This document shows positions 1-8,143 of a DNA stretch of 44,266 nucleotides, one piece after another (the stretch's first letter is position 1; every line of letters starts with the position of its first letter). Position numbers and translations under genes: made by a program. The stretch is from Candidatus Nitrosopelagicus sp. (GTDB lineage: Archaea; Thermoproteota; Nitrososphaeria; Nitrososphaerales; Nitrosopumilaceae). The stretch is from positions 1-44,266 of the forward strand of contig JAOMDA010000011.1 of assembly GCA_028345295.1 (NCBI GenBank). Direction: 5' to 3'. Under the pieces are notes generated by a model, which saw nothing but the letters and a program-made list of their open reading frames with translations, had not been told where the DNA came from and made no database searches.

Positions 1-2355
1 AGGTGCATTATTCTCAAGTGATGCAATCTCTACATGATCATATACACGTGGATTTTCTAATTCAATAGTATTCTCAGAATTATGTGTGGCTTCAGTAATT
101 ATAGTTCTAGGTGGAAAAATTTTAGGGTTTATTGTGTCTACAACTGTAATCATTTGTGAATCATCTATAGAATTATTATAATTATCAACTACTAACCATG
201 TAACTATAGTATTACCTAAAGGAAATACTTCAGGGGCATTATTAGTGATGGATGAAATGCCAGAAATATCTTCATAAAGTAATTCCCCTAGATTCTCTAC
301 ACTAGTAGTAACACCTGTAGCCTCAAATATTATATCATCAGGAATAGTAATAGTTGGATGTGTAGTATCAACTACAGTAATAGTTTGAGATTGTGTAGTA
401 GAATTTCCCGATCCATCAATGGCAGTCCATTCTACTTTTGTTTCACCAAAGGCAAAATTTGATGGTTGGTCATTCATAATATTGACTTCTTGTACATCAT
501 CAATTTCAGGGAACCCAAGTGTTGCAGATACACCATCAGATGTTATTGCTTCCAAAGTTACATCATTAATTGTAATAATTGGTGCTGTAGTATCTACAAC
601 ACTAACCAATTGTTCTACACTTGTAGTGTTTCCTGATGTGTCAGTGACAGTCCATGTTACTGTTGTCTCGCCAAGTGGGAAGAATTCAGGTGCATCGTTT
701 GATAATACATCAATAGCAATGTTGTCAAATGCGGTTGGTTCAAACAAAATAACCTGATTTTCAGTAATGTTTGTGGCTTCAAATATTATATCCTCTGGTT
801 GAGTGATTGTTGGATTATGTGTGTCGTTTAATTGAATAATTTGTTCCATTGTAGAAACATTACCCATAACATCGGTGACAGTCCATGTTACTATGGTTTC
901 GCCAAGTGAATATGCATCAGGAGCATTGTTTTCAATTGCTACTATGCCAACAGCATCAGAAACACTTGGTTGGTCAAGTTCAATTGTGTTCTGATTGAAT
1001 GATCTGGCTTCTCCCATGATTTTTGGTAATGGTGATATCTGAGGTGGTGTTGTGTCCTGAACAGTAATAGTTTGTGATGCAATTGCCATATTTCCTGAAC
1101 CATCAATTGCAGTCCAAATTATTGTAGAAATTCCAAGTGGGAATTTTTTTGGTGCATTATTTGATAATGATAGAATGCCACTTTCATCATCAGCAGTGGC
1201 ACTGCCAATTTTCACACTGGTTAGCCCACCAGTTGCTTCGGCTATAATATTCTCAGGCACAGAAATTACTGGTTTTACAAAATCATTTGGAATAGAAATT
1301 GGTGGTGGTAGTATCAATTCAGGTTCAACTGTAACTTCTGGCTCAACTGTAACTTCTGGCTCAACTGTAACTTCTGGCTCAACTGTAACTTCTGGTTTAA
1401 CTATAACTTCGGGCTGATTAGGTATTACAAGTGGTGTCTCAAATTTTTGAATTCTGTGTGAGTTAGTATCTACTACAAGTAGATAACCATTATTTGTAAC
1501 TAAAACATCCTTTGGAATGTTAAATTGACCATTTTGCATACCGAATTGTCCAAATTGTGTAAGGGTTAACCCATTTGGATCTAATTGAACAATTCTATAG
1601 TTTACAGAATCTACAACGTATAGATTACCATCTCTATCAACATCTATGCCTGAAGGAGTAATTGGAAATCCACCATAATTTCCACCGAAACTTGTAATAA
1701 ATTTGTGGTCAGAATCATACATTACAATTTTTTTTAATTTTTGATCTACAACAAAGATATTTCCACTAATATCCACAGCTAAATCTACAGGTCTATACAA
1801 ATTAGATGATTGTACTCCCTTCTTACCAAATTCTGAAATATATTCACCATCCAAAGTAAATTCTTGAATTCTATTATTTCCTGAATCAGCAACAAACAGA
1901 CTATCATTACTAATAAAAAGACCAACTGGAGAATTTAACTGACCATTATCGTTTCCGTACTCACCCCATTGTAACAGAAAATTTCCATCAAGATCAAACT
2001 TCTGAATTTTATTTAATTTGTTATCTGATACAAAAACAAAGTTTTCTGAAACCACTATTCCTTGTGATGAATTAAATTCACCCGCACCAGAACCATTTGT
2101 TCCCCATGTTTTAATAAAATTTCCTGAATCATCAAAAACCTGAATTCTTGAATTACCAAGATCTGTTACATAAACCCTGCCATCATTATCTTCTGCTAAA
2201 CGTTGTGGGAAAAGAAAATTACCTGGGTCGGTTTTTCCAGATTCACCCCATTCTAGTTCAAAAGCATGATTTCCAAATGCAGCCGATGATTGAGAAAATG
2301 ATATTCCTAGAAGTAATACTGAGAAAAGTATAACTGGAGATATTCCTATTTGCAT
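1..2355 (-). CDS. Secreted NHL-repeat / HYR-repeat surface protein (C-terminus outside window)
   Basis: An uninterrupted frame of 785 codons runs from an ATG at 2355 off the left edge, so the C-terminus is missing. Residues 1-26 form a signal peptide ending near SQSSAAFG. Residues about 30-300 contain roughly six NHL-type propeller repeats, with recurring G(N/D)NR(I/V)Q and FD(x)DGNF motifs. Then comes a short tandem VTVEPE linker (about 315-345), followed by at least five HYR-like Ig modules. Each HYR module has an (I/V)xxEATG opening and an FPLGxTxVTWTxxDxxGN core. By family knowledge, NHL propellers bind proteins or glycans and HYR modules are extracellular adhesion-type Ig folds. I infer a cell-surface or exported binding protein. 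The substrate is unknown. It is a single-gene unit separated from the ABC transporter by about 100 nt. Confidence 0.88.
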   Translation of the reverse strand, partial: MQIGISPVILFSVLLLGISFSQSSAAFGNHAFELEWGESGKTDPGNFLFPQRLAEDNDGRVYVTDLGNSRIQVFDDSGNFIKTWGTNGSGAGEFNSSQGIVVSENFVFVSDNKLNKIQKFDLDGNFLLQWGEYGNDNGQLNSPVGLFISNDSLFVADSGNNRIQEFTLDGEYISEFGKKGVQSSNLYRPVDLAVDISGNIFVVDQKLKKIVMYDSDHKFITSFGGNYGGFPITPSGIDVDRDGNLYVVDSVNYRIVQLDPNGLTLTQFGQFGMQNGQFNIPKDVLVTNNGYLLVVDTNSHRIQKFETPLVIPNQPEVIVKPEVTVEPEVTVEPEVTVEPEVTVEPELILPPPISIPNDFVKPVISVPENIIAEATGGLTSVKIGSATADDESGILSLSNNAPKKFPLGISTIIWTAIDGSGNMAIASQTITVQDTTPPQISPLPKIMGEARSFNQNTIELDQPSVSDAVGIVAIENNAPDAYSLGETIVTWTVTDVMGNVSTMEQIIQLNDTHNPTITQPEDIIFEATNITENQVILFEPTAFDNIAIDVLSNDAPEFFPLGETTVTWTVTDTSGNTTSVEQLVSVVDTTAPIITINDVTLEAITSDGVSATLGFPEIDDVQEVNIMNDQPSNFAFGETKVEWTAIDGSGNSTTQSQTITVVDTTHPTITIPDDIIFEATGVTTSVENLGELLYEDISGISSITNNAPEVFPLGNTIVTWLVVDNYNNSIDDSQMITVVDTINPKIFPPRTIITEATHNSENTIELENPRVYDHVEIASLENNAP
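1322..1411 (-). repeat. In-frame 18-bp tandem repeat (five copies)
   Basis: Five head-to-tail 18-bp units begin at 1322, 1340, 1358, 1376 and 1394. The middle three are identical, and the first and last carry a few substitutions. On the minus strand each encodes the hexapeptide VTVEPE or a close variant, forming the Pro/Glu linker between the NHL propeller and the HYR modules. Copy number is likely to vary by slippage between strains. Confidence 0.9.
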
Positions 2356-2461
2356 TAGAATTTACTCTAAAAATTTGAAATAGATCAAGAAAGTTAGGAA
2401 TTTTTATTATTTTTGTCAAAATCAGTCCAAATTATGTGAATTACACCATTTAGGCATGAAA

Positions 2462-3238
2462 TTAAAATGGTTTATTCACATCTCTCGTGAAAACATAGCT
2501 TGCAAGACCAATCATTATGATGCTAAAACCGACCAAAATTGTGACACTTAGTAATGCAGACCATCCTTCTACATACCCAGACATCATTTCCCGTACTAAT
2601 ATTACAGTATAACTTACAGGATTAAATGCTGCAATTGATGAAAGCCAATCTGGCATTAAAGCTAATGGGAAAAGTGCTGGACTAAGTAAAAACAATGGCA
2701 TACCAAGAAAATTAATTATTCCCCAGAAAGTTTCTTGAGATTTTGCCGCAGCTGCGACCATAACTGAAATTCCAGAAAATCCAATTGAAAATAAAATTAC
2801 AATTGCCATTATTGGTCCTATCATCCATAAATGCGGCATACTGACTCCTATAGCAAGTGCAATTCCCAAAATCAAACTTGCTTGGAATGCAGCAATCAAA
2901 GAAATTGCAAGCATTTTACCAAGTGCGATTGACGATCTTGATATTGGTGATGTTAATGCCTTATTCATAAATCCATATCGTCTATCCCAAAGTGTGTTTA
3001 CTCCACCAAATATGCTTGTAAAAATTGCAGTTAGAATGATAACTCCTGGTGCCATAAATTCAATGTATTCTCCATCAAAACCAACTGATTGAATAAGTGG
3101 CTGTGTACCTGCAAAAATATTTCCCATTACGATTATCCATATTGCAGGTTGAATCAATCTAATAATGACACCACTCTTTGATTTTCTGTAACGTTTCATT
3201 TCACGCCAGAAAATTGCATATGTGTCTGATATAATCAA
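2462..3238 (-). CDS. ABC-2 type transporter permease (DrrB-like)
   Basis: A 258-residue integral membrane protein with about six hydrophobic segments: near residues 25-45, 60-80, 108-130, 140-165, 170-195 and 228-250. The architecture and length match ABC-2 permeases of the daunorubicin/Nod export type. The start overlaps the stop of the upstream ATPase gene by 4 nt, so the two are translationally coupled and form one exporter. The exported substrate cannot be read from the sequence. Family members export drugs, lipids or polysaccharides. The neighbouring genes encode surface proteins, but that is only weak context. Confidence 0.92.
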   Translation of the reverse strand: MIISDTYAIFWREMKRYRKSKSGVIIRLIQPAIWIIVMGNIFAGTQPLIQSVGFDGEYIEFMAPGVIILTAIFTSIFGGVNTLWDRRYGFMNKALTSPISRSSIALGKMLAISLIAAFQASLILGIALAIGVSMPHLWMIGPIMAIVILFSIGFSGISVMVAAAAKSQETFWGIINFLGMPLFLLSPALFPLALMPDWLSSIAAFNPVSYTVILVREMMSGYVEGWSALLSVTILVGFSIIMIGLASYVFTRDVNKPF

Positions 3239-4239
3239 AGTCCTCTTCTCCTGTTTAGATTGAATTCTTTTCGTTTGTTTAATTTTTGAGTTGTATCATC
3301 TCGTAAGTTATGTCCTGTATATGATATGAAAACATCATCTAAAGTTGGTTTATTTAATGATAAAGAATCAATTTCAATATTCATTTCAGATGTAGTTTGA
3401 AAAATTTTAGGTATTACTTCTGAGCACTGAGATGACTTTATTATAATTTCGCCCTGCTTTCTAGTTACTTGATTTACAAATTCTATTTGCTTAATTCTAT
3501 TAATTAATTCATCTTGCTTTCCAATTCCATTAATTAATGAAAATGAAATCATATCACTTCCCATTGCATTTTTCATAATTTCAGGCGTGTCAATAACCTG
3601 AATTTTTCCATAATCAATTATCCCTACACGATCACAAAGCTTGTCAGCCTCTTCCATATAGTGAGTAGAAACAAAAAGTGTCATATCAAATTCTTTGTGT
3701 ATTTTTCTAATGTATTCCCAGATCTTTCTTCTTGTTTGTATGTCAAGGCCCACTGTAGGCTCATCTAGAAAAAGCACCTTTGGTCTATGTAAAAGTCCAC
3801 ATGCAATGTCAAGTCTTTTTCTCATACCACCAGAATAAGTAATCGCGGCTTCATTCTGTTTTTCCTCAAGCTCAACTAAAGATATCACTTCATCAATTCT
3901 AGATTGTACTTTATCCTTTGGCATCTGACTGATTCTAGATTGAAAAATCAAGTTTTCCCGACCAGTAAGATACTCATCAACACCAATCTCTTGTTGAACA
4001 AAGCCTATATTTTCTCGAACTTTTTTTGCTTGTGTAACGACATCAAATCCTTGAACCGACGCATTTCCAGAAGTAGGTTTTAACAATGTTGTAAGGATCA
4101 TCATTGTTGTGCTTTTACCTGCTCCATTTGGGCCTAAAAATCCAAAGATTTCACCTTCTTCAATTTGAAATGAAATATTGTCTAATGCCTTGAATTTTTG
4201 AAATCGTTTTGAAAGCAAGTCTACTTTAATTGCATGCAT
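3235..4239 (-). CDS. ABC transporter ATP-binding protein (DrrA-like)
   Basis: A 334-residue ATPase. Walker A GPNGAGKST is at residues 36-44, the Q-loop at about 82-83, signature YSGGM at 135-139, Walker B VLFLDE at 155-160 and the switch His at 193 (STH). All are intact, so it should hydrolyse ATP. The C-terminal 110 residues resemble the regulatory extension of DrrA-type subunits. It energises the permease encoded immediately downstream. A TATA-like element (4258-4267, read on the minus strand) lies about 23 nt before the ATG, suggesting a leaderless transcript that diverges from the micropeptide transcript at 4332. Confidence 0.95.
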   Translation of the reverse strand: MHAIKVDLLSKRFQKFKALDNISFQIEEGEIFGFLGPNGAGKSTTMMILTTLLKPTSGNASVQGFDVVTQAKKVRENIGFVQQEIGVDEYLTGRENLIFQSRISQMPKDKVQSRIDEVISLVELEEKQNEAAITYSGGMRKRLDIACGLLHRPKVLFLDEPTVGLDIQTRRKIWEYIRKIHKEFDMTLFVSTHYMEEADKLCDRVGIIDYGKIQVIDTPEIMKNAMGSDMISFSLINGIGKQDELINRIKQIEFVNQVTRKQGEIIIKSSQCSEVIPKIFQTTSEMNIEIDSLSLNKPTLDDVFISYTGHNLRDDTTQKLNKRKEFNLNRRRGL

Positions 4240-4257
4240 AATTAATGATAGAATTTA

Positions 4258-4291
4258 GATTATAACACCATTGCGAATTATATTATAAATA
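4258..4291. promoter_or_regulatory. Divergent promoter region with two TATA boxes
   Basis: TGTTATAATC (minus strand, 4267-4258) lies about 23 nt before the ABC ATPase ATG. TTATAAATA (plus strand, 4283-4291) lies about 25 nt before the probable leader of the 22-residue ORF at 4332. Spacing fits archaeal TBP/TFB initiation. Transcription starts are not demonstrated. Confidence 0.55.
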
Positions 4292-4331
4292 TTGTAAGAA
4301 TCTAAGAAATTTCATGCAGGGAAATACAATT

Positions 4332-4400
4332 ATGTATTTTATTGGAGTTGGTGGTTCCATACTTATTGCTATGTTTGGTGCAATTATGGCATTCGGGTGA
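4332..4400 (+). CDS. 22-residue hydrophobic micropeptide (single membrane segment)
   Basis: ATG at 4332, preceded by an AGGG element at 4318-4321 and a TATA box at 4283-4291, opens a 22-codon frame ending in TGA at 4398-4400. The peptide starts MYFIGVGGS and is almost entirely hydrophobic and glycine/alanine-rich, enough for one transmembrane helix. Its stop codon overlaps the GGTGA ribosome-binding site of the next gene (start 4405), which suggests translational coupling. It could be a true small membrane protein or a leader peptide that controls the downstream gene. Nothing in the sequence gives it a known function, and it is below normal gene-calling length. Confidence 0.5.
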   Translation: MYFIGVGGSILIAMFGAIMAFG

Positions 4401-4404
4401 AACT

Positions 4405-4731
4405 TTGTCTGTTACAAATAATCTTACATTCAAAGCAATTTTAACAACCAAAGGAAGAAAAACCGGAAAAGAGCACTCTGTATGGGCTAAGGCAGTAACT
4501 TATAACAACATGATTTATTTTTCTAGAAGAAATCCTAATAGTGACTGGCTAAAAAATGCAATTGTAAATCCTAGAGTTAAAGTTAAGTTTGATGGAAAAG
4601 AATTTTCTGGAAATGCTAGATTAGTTAAAAATGAAGAGCTTGCTAGAAAAATTTCCTCAATAAAATATACCAAAAAGAATAGACAAGAAGAACCAAGAAT
4701 TGTTTTAGAGGTTGAAATATCTAGTGTGTAA
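4405..4731 (+). CDS. Split-barrel flavin/F420-binding protein (nitroreductase/DUF385-like)
   Basis: About 108 residues from a TTG start at 4405, chosen because GGTGA at 4396-4400 sits 4 nt upstream. Longer starts would overlap the micropeptide. The core TTKGRKTGKEHSVW, followed by YFSRRNPNSDWLKN and NPRVKVKFDG, is typical of the small split-beta-barrel family that includes deazaflavin (F420)-dependent reductases and PNPOx-like FMN proteins. I infer a reductase or cofactor-binding role, probably with F420 because the window also encodes CofE at 29585. The substrate is unknown. It is convergent with the gene at 4734, with only 2 nt between stops. Confidence 0.75.
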   Translation: MSVTNNLTFKAILTTKGRKTGKEHSVWAKAVTYNNMIYFSRRNPNSDWLKNAIVNPRVKVKFDGKEFSGNARLVKNEELARKISSIKYTKKNRQEEPRIVLEVEISSV

Positions 4732-4733
4732 TT

Positions 4734-5390
4734 TCATACAAGATGAATTACTGTAGACAAGCCTCTACGATCTAATTCTACACCATCTTTCATTTCACTC
4801 ACAATTACAGTAAATGAGATTACATCACGTTGATTACACTCTTCTGCATTTAGTTTTAGATGAATATCCATTAGATCATACTCTGTATCAGAAATACTTG
4901 TCTCATCAAAAAATGCTTTTCCTGTAGTTTCAATCCTGAATATTTGATCTTTTTGATGAATACCTAATTTTGTTTTTCTACCTTCACGACCAGCAGCCTT
5001 TACATGAACGTCAATTATTCCAGGTTTAGCCATAGTATATTCAGATTTTTGATTGACAAAAACACCTATTTGAAATGGTTTTCCTGCAGTTGCCTCTGCC
5101 ATTTTCTGTATTCCATCATTCATTACAACATCAACTGCTTTGATAGATTGAGGAACTTTTGCAAGCCAATTATTAGTTTTTTCAATAATAGATGCAATTT
5201 CTTTTCTTCTTTTTTTATCTTCATTTAGAGGAATTTCATTTCTATTAGAGTACAAATCAACCCATTCAAGATAACTTCCAGAAATATCTTCTATAAAATC
5301 AATACATGTTCGTTTGTAATCTGTAACATTATCTGTTCTTTCAGAAGCATCATCAGTTCTCATACCGTCATAATCCATTGGCATAGCCAT
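4734..5390 (-). CDS. Conserved hypothetical protein, probable thaumarchaeal family
   Basis: 218 residues, ATG start, no signal peptide or membrane segment. The N-terminal 100 residues are charged and helical. Residues about 105-218 read as a beta-rich domain with alternating hydrophobic strands ending LSTVIHLV. I do not recognise the family. It is divergent from the gene at 5431, with a 40-nt gap that must hold both starts, so at least one message is leaderless. Confidence 0.7.
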   Translation of the reverse strand: MAMPMDYDGMRTDDASERTDNVTDYKRTCIDFIEDISGSYLEWVDLYSNRNEIPLNEDKKRRKEIASIIEKTNNWLAKVPQSIKAVDVVMNDGIQKMAEATAGKPFQIGVFVNQKSEYTMAKPGIIDVHVKAAGREGRKTKLGIHQKDQIFRIETTGKAFFDETSISDTEYDLMDIHLKLNAEECNQRDVISFTVIVSEMKDGVELDRRGLSTVIHLV

Positions 5391-5430
5391 GATTTTCTAA
5401 AGATTCTTGTTCTAAAAAACTAATCTAAAT

Positions 5431-5961
5431 ATGGCATATTTTTCAAGTAGGTATATGATATTCACTACTATTACTGAAGATTTACAAAAAGAATTAAAAA
5501 AAAATCTTGCTCAGATTAGATTTCTATTAAAAAAAAATCCAGCAATTGCATACAAAACAATTGGTGAAATCGGTAAAGATGTTGGAAAGAAATACAATAT
5601 TGAGCTACTCGTAAATTTTCCACACAGGGGAAAAATAGAAAATTTTGATATGTATGGAAAACAGGACTTAAGTTTTATTGTGAATATGGAAAAGACAAAC
5701 TTTCCCATCAAGCGTAGTATAATCAAAGAAAAAGCAAAAGAGATTTTTGGTAATGTGGAAACAGAGGATGCTTACATGTATGAAGGTAAAGAGGGTGTAA
5801 AGGTATTTCTTGGTCCAGAAAATGAGGCTGGAAGAAAAGAGGATAGAATTGACATTTTGCCGCATTCACTTCATGTTTGGTATGAATTCACAGAACCAGT
5901 AGCTGAATTTTGTAATTGGCTTTTAGAAAATGTCTATTTGATGAAAGAAAAACAAAGTTAG
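5431..5961 (+). CDS. Hypothetical protein, 176 residues
   Basis: ATG start in an intact frame that begins MAYFSSRYMIF. It has a basic helical N-terminal half (about residues 18-55, KNLAQIRFLLKK) and a mixed alpha/beta remainder containing DILPHSLHVWYEF. There is no signal peptide, membrane helix or recognised catalytic motif. The stop overlaps the stop of the convergent TPR gene by 4 nt. Probably a soluble lineage-specific protein. Function unknown. Confidence 0.65.
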   Translation: MAYFSSRYMIFTTITEDLQKELKKNLAQIRFLLKKNPAIAYKTIGEIGKDVGKKYNIELLVNFPHRGKIENFDMYGKQDLSFIVNMEKTNFPIKRSIIKEKAKEIFGNVETEDAYMYEGKEGVKVFLGPENEAGRKEDRIDILPHSLHVWYEFTEPVAEFCNWLLENVYLMKEKQS

Positions 5962-6317
5962 ACTTGTTCTAACTGATCTAGAATGTCTTTCACTTCATGG
6001 TTTTCAGAATCTACACTAAGTATTTTTTTACAGCAATCTATTACCGTGTCATCATCTTTTAGAAATTGATAAACCCTCAGTTTTAGAGAAAGTGCTTCTA
6101 TATCATATTCATCAATATTTAGAACTTTTTCAATATAATGAAGTGTTTTATTTTCATCTCGTAGAATATAATACATACTACCCATAATGAAAAGAAAATC
6201 TGGATCTTTTGCAAACTTTTCTTCTAAAGTATTTGCAAAATGAATAGCTTCTTCATATTCACCATTCTCTATAAATTTTCTTAGTTTTCGTTTGGGATGA
6301 TTAAACAAGCCGGTCAT
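5958..6317 (-). CDS. TPR-repeat protein
   Basis: 119 residues that fold naturally into about three tetratricopeptide repeats. Helix pairs are centred near residues 15-45, 47-80 and 82-115, with the typical small/large spacing in YEEAIHFANTLEEKFAKDP, the unit ending near FLFIMGSMYYI, and ALSLKLRVYQFLKDDDTVIDC reduced to its hydrophobic pattern. TPRs are protein-interaction scaffolds. The partner is unknown. It lies convergent with the gene ending at 5961 and downstream of the exported protein at 6362 on the same strand, with a 44-nt gap. Confidence 0.75.
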   Translation of the reverse strand: MTGLFNHPKRKLRKFIENGEYEEAIHFANTLEEKFAKDPDFLFIMGSMYYILRDENKTLHYIEKVLNIDEYDIEALSLKLRVYQFLKDDDTVIDCCKKILSVDSENHEVKDILDQLEQV

Positions 6318-6361
6318 TTCTTAAATTAATTTACTATCATACTAGATTTTAACAATTAGTT

Positions 6362-7846
6362 TTAGGATAATTTCATTATTCCATTAGATATTAACCACTG
6401 TATTCCGGTAACAAATGCTTTATCATCGATTTGACCATCGGCCCACCACCCTGCATTATTTTTAATCCATCCAGGTATTGAATTTCCTCCGCTACTACTA
6501 CCCTGAGTCGTTTCTGGAATTTCCATTATTCCTGAATTGATCAGATATTGAATACTTGTAACAAATGCTTCATCATCGATTTGACCATCAGCCCACCACC
6601 CTGCATTATTTTTTACCCAATCAGGAATTTGTATTTTGGAATCACCAAATGTTTGAGTTACTTTTGGTTTTTCACCAGCAATATTCACATCAAACATTAT
6701 GTAACCTGTATCCTCACCACTAGGAGCAATCATTTCAGGACCAAAACCGTATACCATTATTACAAATTTTGCTATACCTGGATCTTCTTCAACAACAGTA
6801 GTTCGATAAACTTGCCCTGATGTTGTGAAAAGCTTTTGTCTACCCTCATCTTGTGCTATGGAACGGATTAAATCACCATTATCATCAACAATCCAAATAT
6901 CATAATGAACTTCATTAACAAATTCAGTTGGGTTTACAGTTCTCATGAAATTTATGAACCATTCTATATCACAGCCAGGAAGAGGACTTGGAGGCCCGTA
7001 TTTGAGATCAAGAATGACTGAATAAGAATTGGTTGTTTCGTTAACTGATACTTTATCATAATCAGTTGGACATCCAATTGCAGCTTGTTTTGATTCAGTT
7101 GATTGAATTTCTGCGAATGGATCTGAGGTAACATAATAATCATACTCTAATAATTCAAATTCATATTCAACTGGTGGAACACCTGAACTTACATGGACAT
7201 GTGTCTTAGCTTTAACAGGAAATGGAAATTCATCTACAACCCAAACCTGACTTTTTACACCACCTGTCTTCCATTGTATTAAAACTGTTTCAAAAGTATC
7301 AGCTGGTGTGGTAATAGTTTCAATTGCAGTTGGAAGTATTTGTTCCCCACCAATGTTAGCAATCTTTCCCCATGATGCTGCAGAAAATTCTTTTGGTCCT
7401 TTACCTGTTAAGACATCTCCTTCTGTGTTAACTATTACTTTTGTTGCATAAGCCGATAACCAAGCAATTGATGATTTGTAAGCACCACGATATGGTGAAA
7501 TATTATCAGAACCCCCAGTTGGTTCTGGAGCAACATCACCTACATGCATTTCACCTTTAATGATTTTATTTCCATCTTGCACCATTACTTGAATAATATA
7601 TTTTTCTTCAGTTCCAAATGTTCTCTTATCACTAACCCACATCGACATGACAAAAGTAGTACAATCTTTGTAGTCAGTATGACACATTTTATATTTAAAA
7701 TAGTCACCAATCTCAAGACTTTCACCCACATACCAATCTCCATCAAGATTAACACCACCTGCTGAATATTGTGCATGTGCTTGTTGATACGCAAAAGGAA
7801 TTATTAGTAATAATGTAAAAATTGGAATTATTTTTCTTAGATCCAC
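6362..7846 (-). CDS. Exported protein with two C-terminal NNAGWWADGQI repeats
   Basis: 494 residues from a GTG at 7846. A signal peptide spans residues 1-25 (MDLRKIIPIF to AHAQ). Residues 30-400 form a large beta-rich extracellular region. The C-terminus has two repeats of about 40 residues, each starting IP(D/G)W(V/I)KNNAGWWADGQIDD and ending in a short GIM motif, separated by a Ser/Gly linker. This repeat is common in exported proteins of marine ammonia-oxidising archaea (from my knowledge of the group). Its role is not established, but a surface-binding or sorting module is plausible. No catalytic motif is seen. Confidence 0.8.
   Translation of the reverse strand: MDLRKIIPIFTLLLIIPFAYQQAHAQYSAGGVNLDGDWYVGESLEIGDYFKYKMCHTDYKDCTTFVMSMWVSDKRTFGTEEKYIIQVMVQDGNKIIKGEMHVGDVAPEPTGGSDNISPYRGAYKSSIAWLSAYATKVIVNTEGDVLTGKGPKEFSAASWGKIANIGGEQILPTAIETITTPADTFETVLIQWKTGGVKSQVWVVDEFPFPVKAKTHVHVSSGVPPVEYEFELLEYDYYVTSDPFAEIQSTESKQAAIGCPTDYDKVSVNETTNSYSVILDLKYGPPSPLPGCDIEWFINFMRTVNPTEFVNEVHYDIWIVDDNGDLIRSIAQDEGRQKLFTTSGQVYRTTVVEEDPGIAKFVIMVYGFGPEMIAPSGEDTGYIMFDVNIAGEKPKVTQTFGDSKIQIPDWVKNNAGWWADGQIDDEAFVTSIQYLINSGIMEIPETTQGSSSGGNSIPGWIKNNAGWWADGQIDDKAFVTGIQWLISNGIMKLS
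6408..6613 (-). repeat. Direct repeat pair encoding the NNAGWWADGQI module
   Basis: Positions 6408-6463 and 6558-6613 are nearly identical at the DNA level, with about two differences in 56 nt, and are exactly 150 nt apart. The near-identity of synonymous sites suggests recent duplication or gene conversion within the gene. Confidence 0.85.
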
Positions 7847-7929
7847 AAAATCAAACCTAAATTTAGTAAGATAAATGTTTCATAGAATTAACTAGACAAA
7901 TAAAGAAAAAAAGGAAAAAGATAAAGTTT

Positions 7930-8076
7930 CTATGATAGTTGGCTTACTGCTTCTTTACAGACGTCAGTAGTACAAGAACAGTCATGGCTACATATACAAT
8001 GACCCTGCATTGCACAATCACATGAATAATCTGGATCGCCTGAATCTGCTTCACAGCCGCATGCTTGATCTGTCAT
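7930..8076 (-). CDS. Cysteine-rich metallothionein-like protein, 48 residues
   Basis: ATG at 8076 opens a 48-codon frame ending TAG at 7930. It has nine cysteines (6, 8, 19, 21, 27, 29, 33, 35, 40) and two histidines (26, 31). Eight of the cysteines fall in four C-x-C pairs (CGC, CDC, CIC, CSC), a pattern of metallothioneins and other small metal chelators. It has no signal peptide and is acidic in its first 20 residues. CTTAAAAC at 8099-8106 (minus-strand TATA) lies about 26 nt upstream, fitting a leaderless message. I infer cytoplasmic binding of Zn or Cu, an expected need for a copper-dependent ammonia oxidiser, but the metal is not determined. It could alternatively be a small iron-sulfur or Zn structural protein. 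Confidence 0.75.
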   Translation of the reverse strand: MTDQACGCEADSGDPDYSCDCAMQGHCICSHDCSCTTDVCKEAVSQLS

Positions 8077-8143
8077 AGGAAGAATAGATCAGACTTGGTT
8101 TTAAGAGTTTTCGATATTTTCTAACAGCGTTATGCTACATTCA

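Noticed and set aside
419-757. Plus-strand open frame rich in Ser/Thr/Val
   Set aside because: Antisense shadow of the HYR repeats of the minus-strand surface protein; repeat codons keep the opposite frame open.
1322-1411. Possible CRISPR-like array
   Set aside because: 18-bp units are contiguous with no spacers and code in frame; the same holds for 44032-44091 in rps5.
1175-1417. Plus-strand open frame with a GSTVTS repeat
   Set aside because: It is the reverse of the VTVEPE tandem repeat; no start signal of its own.
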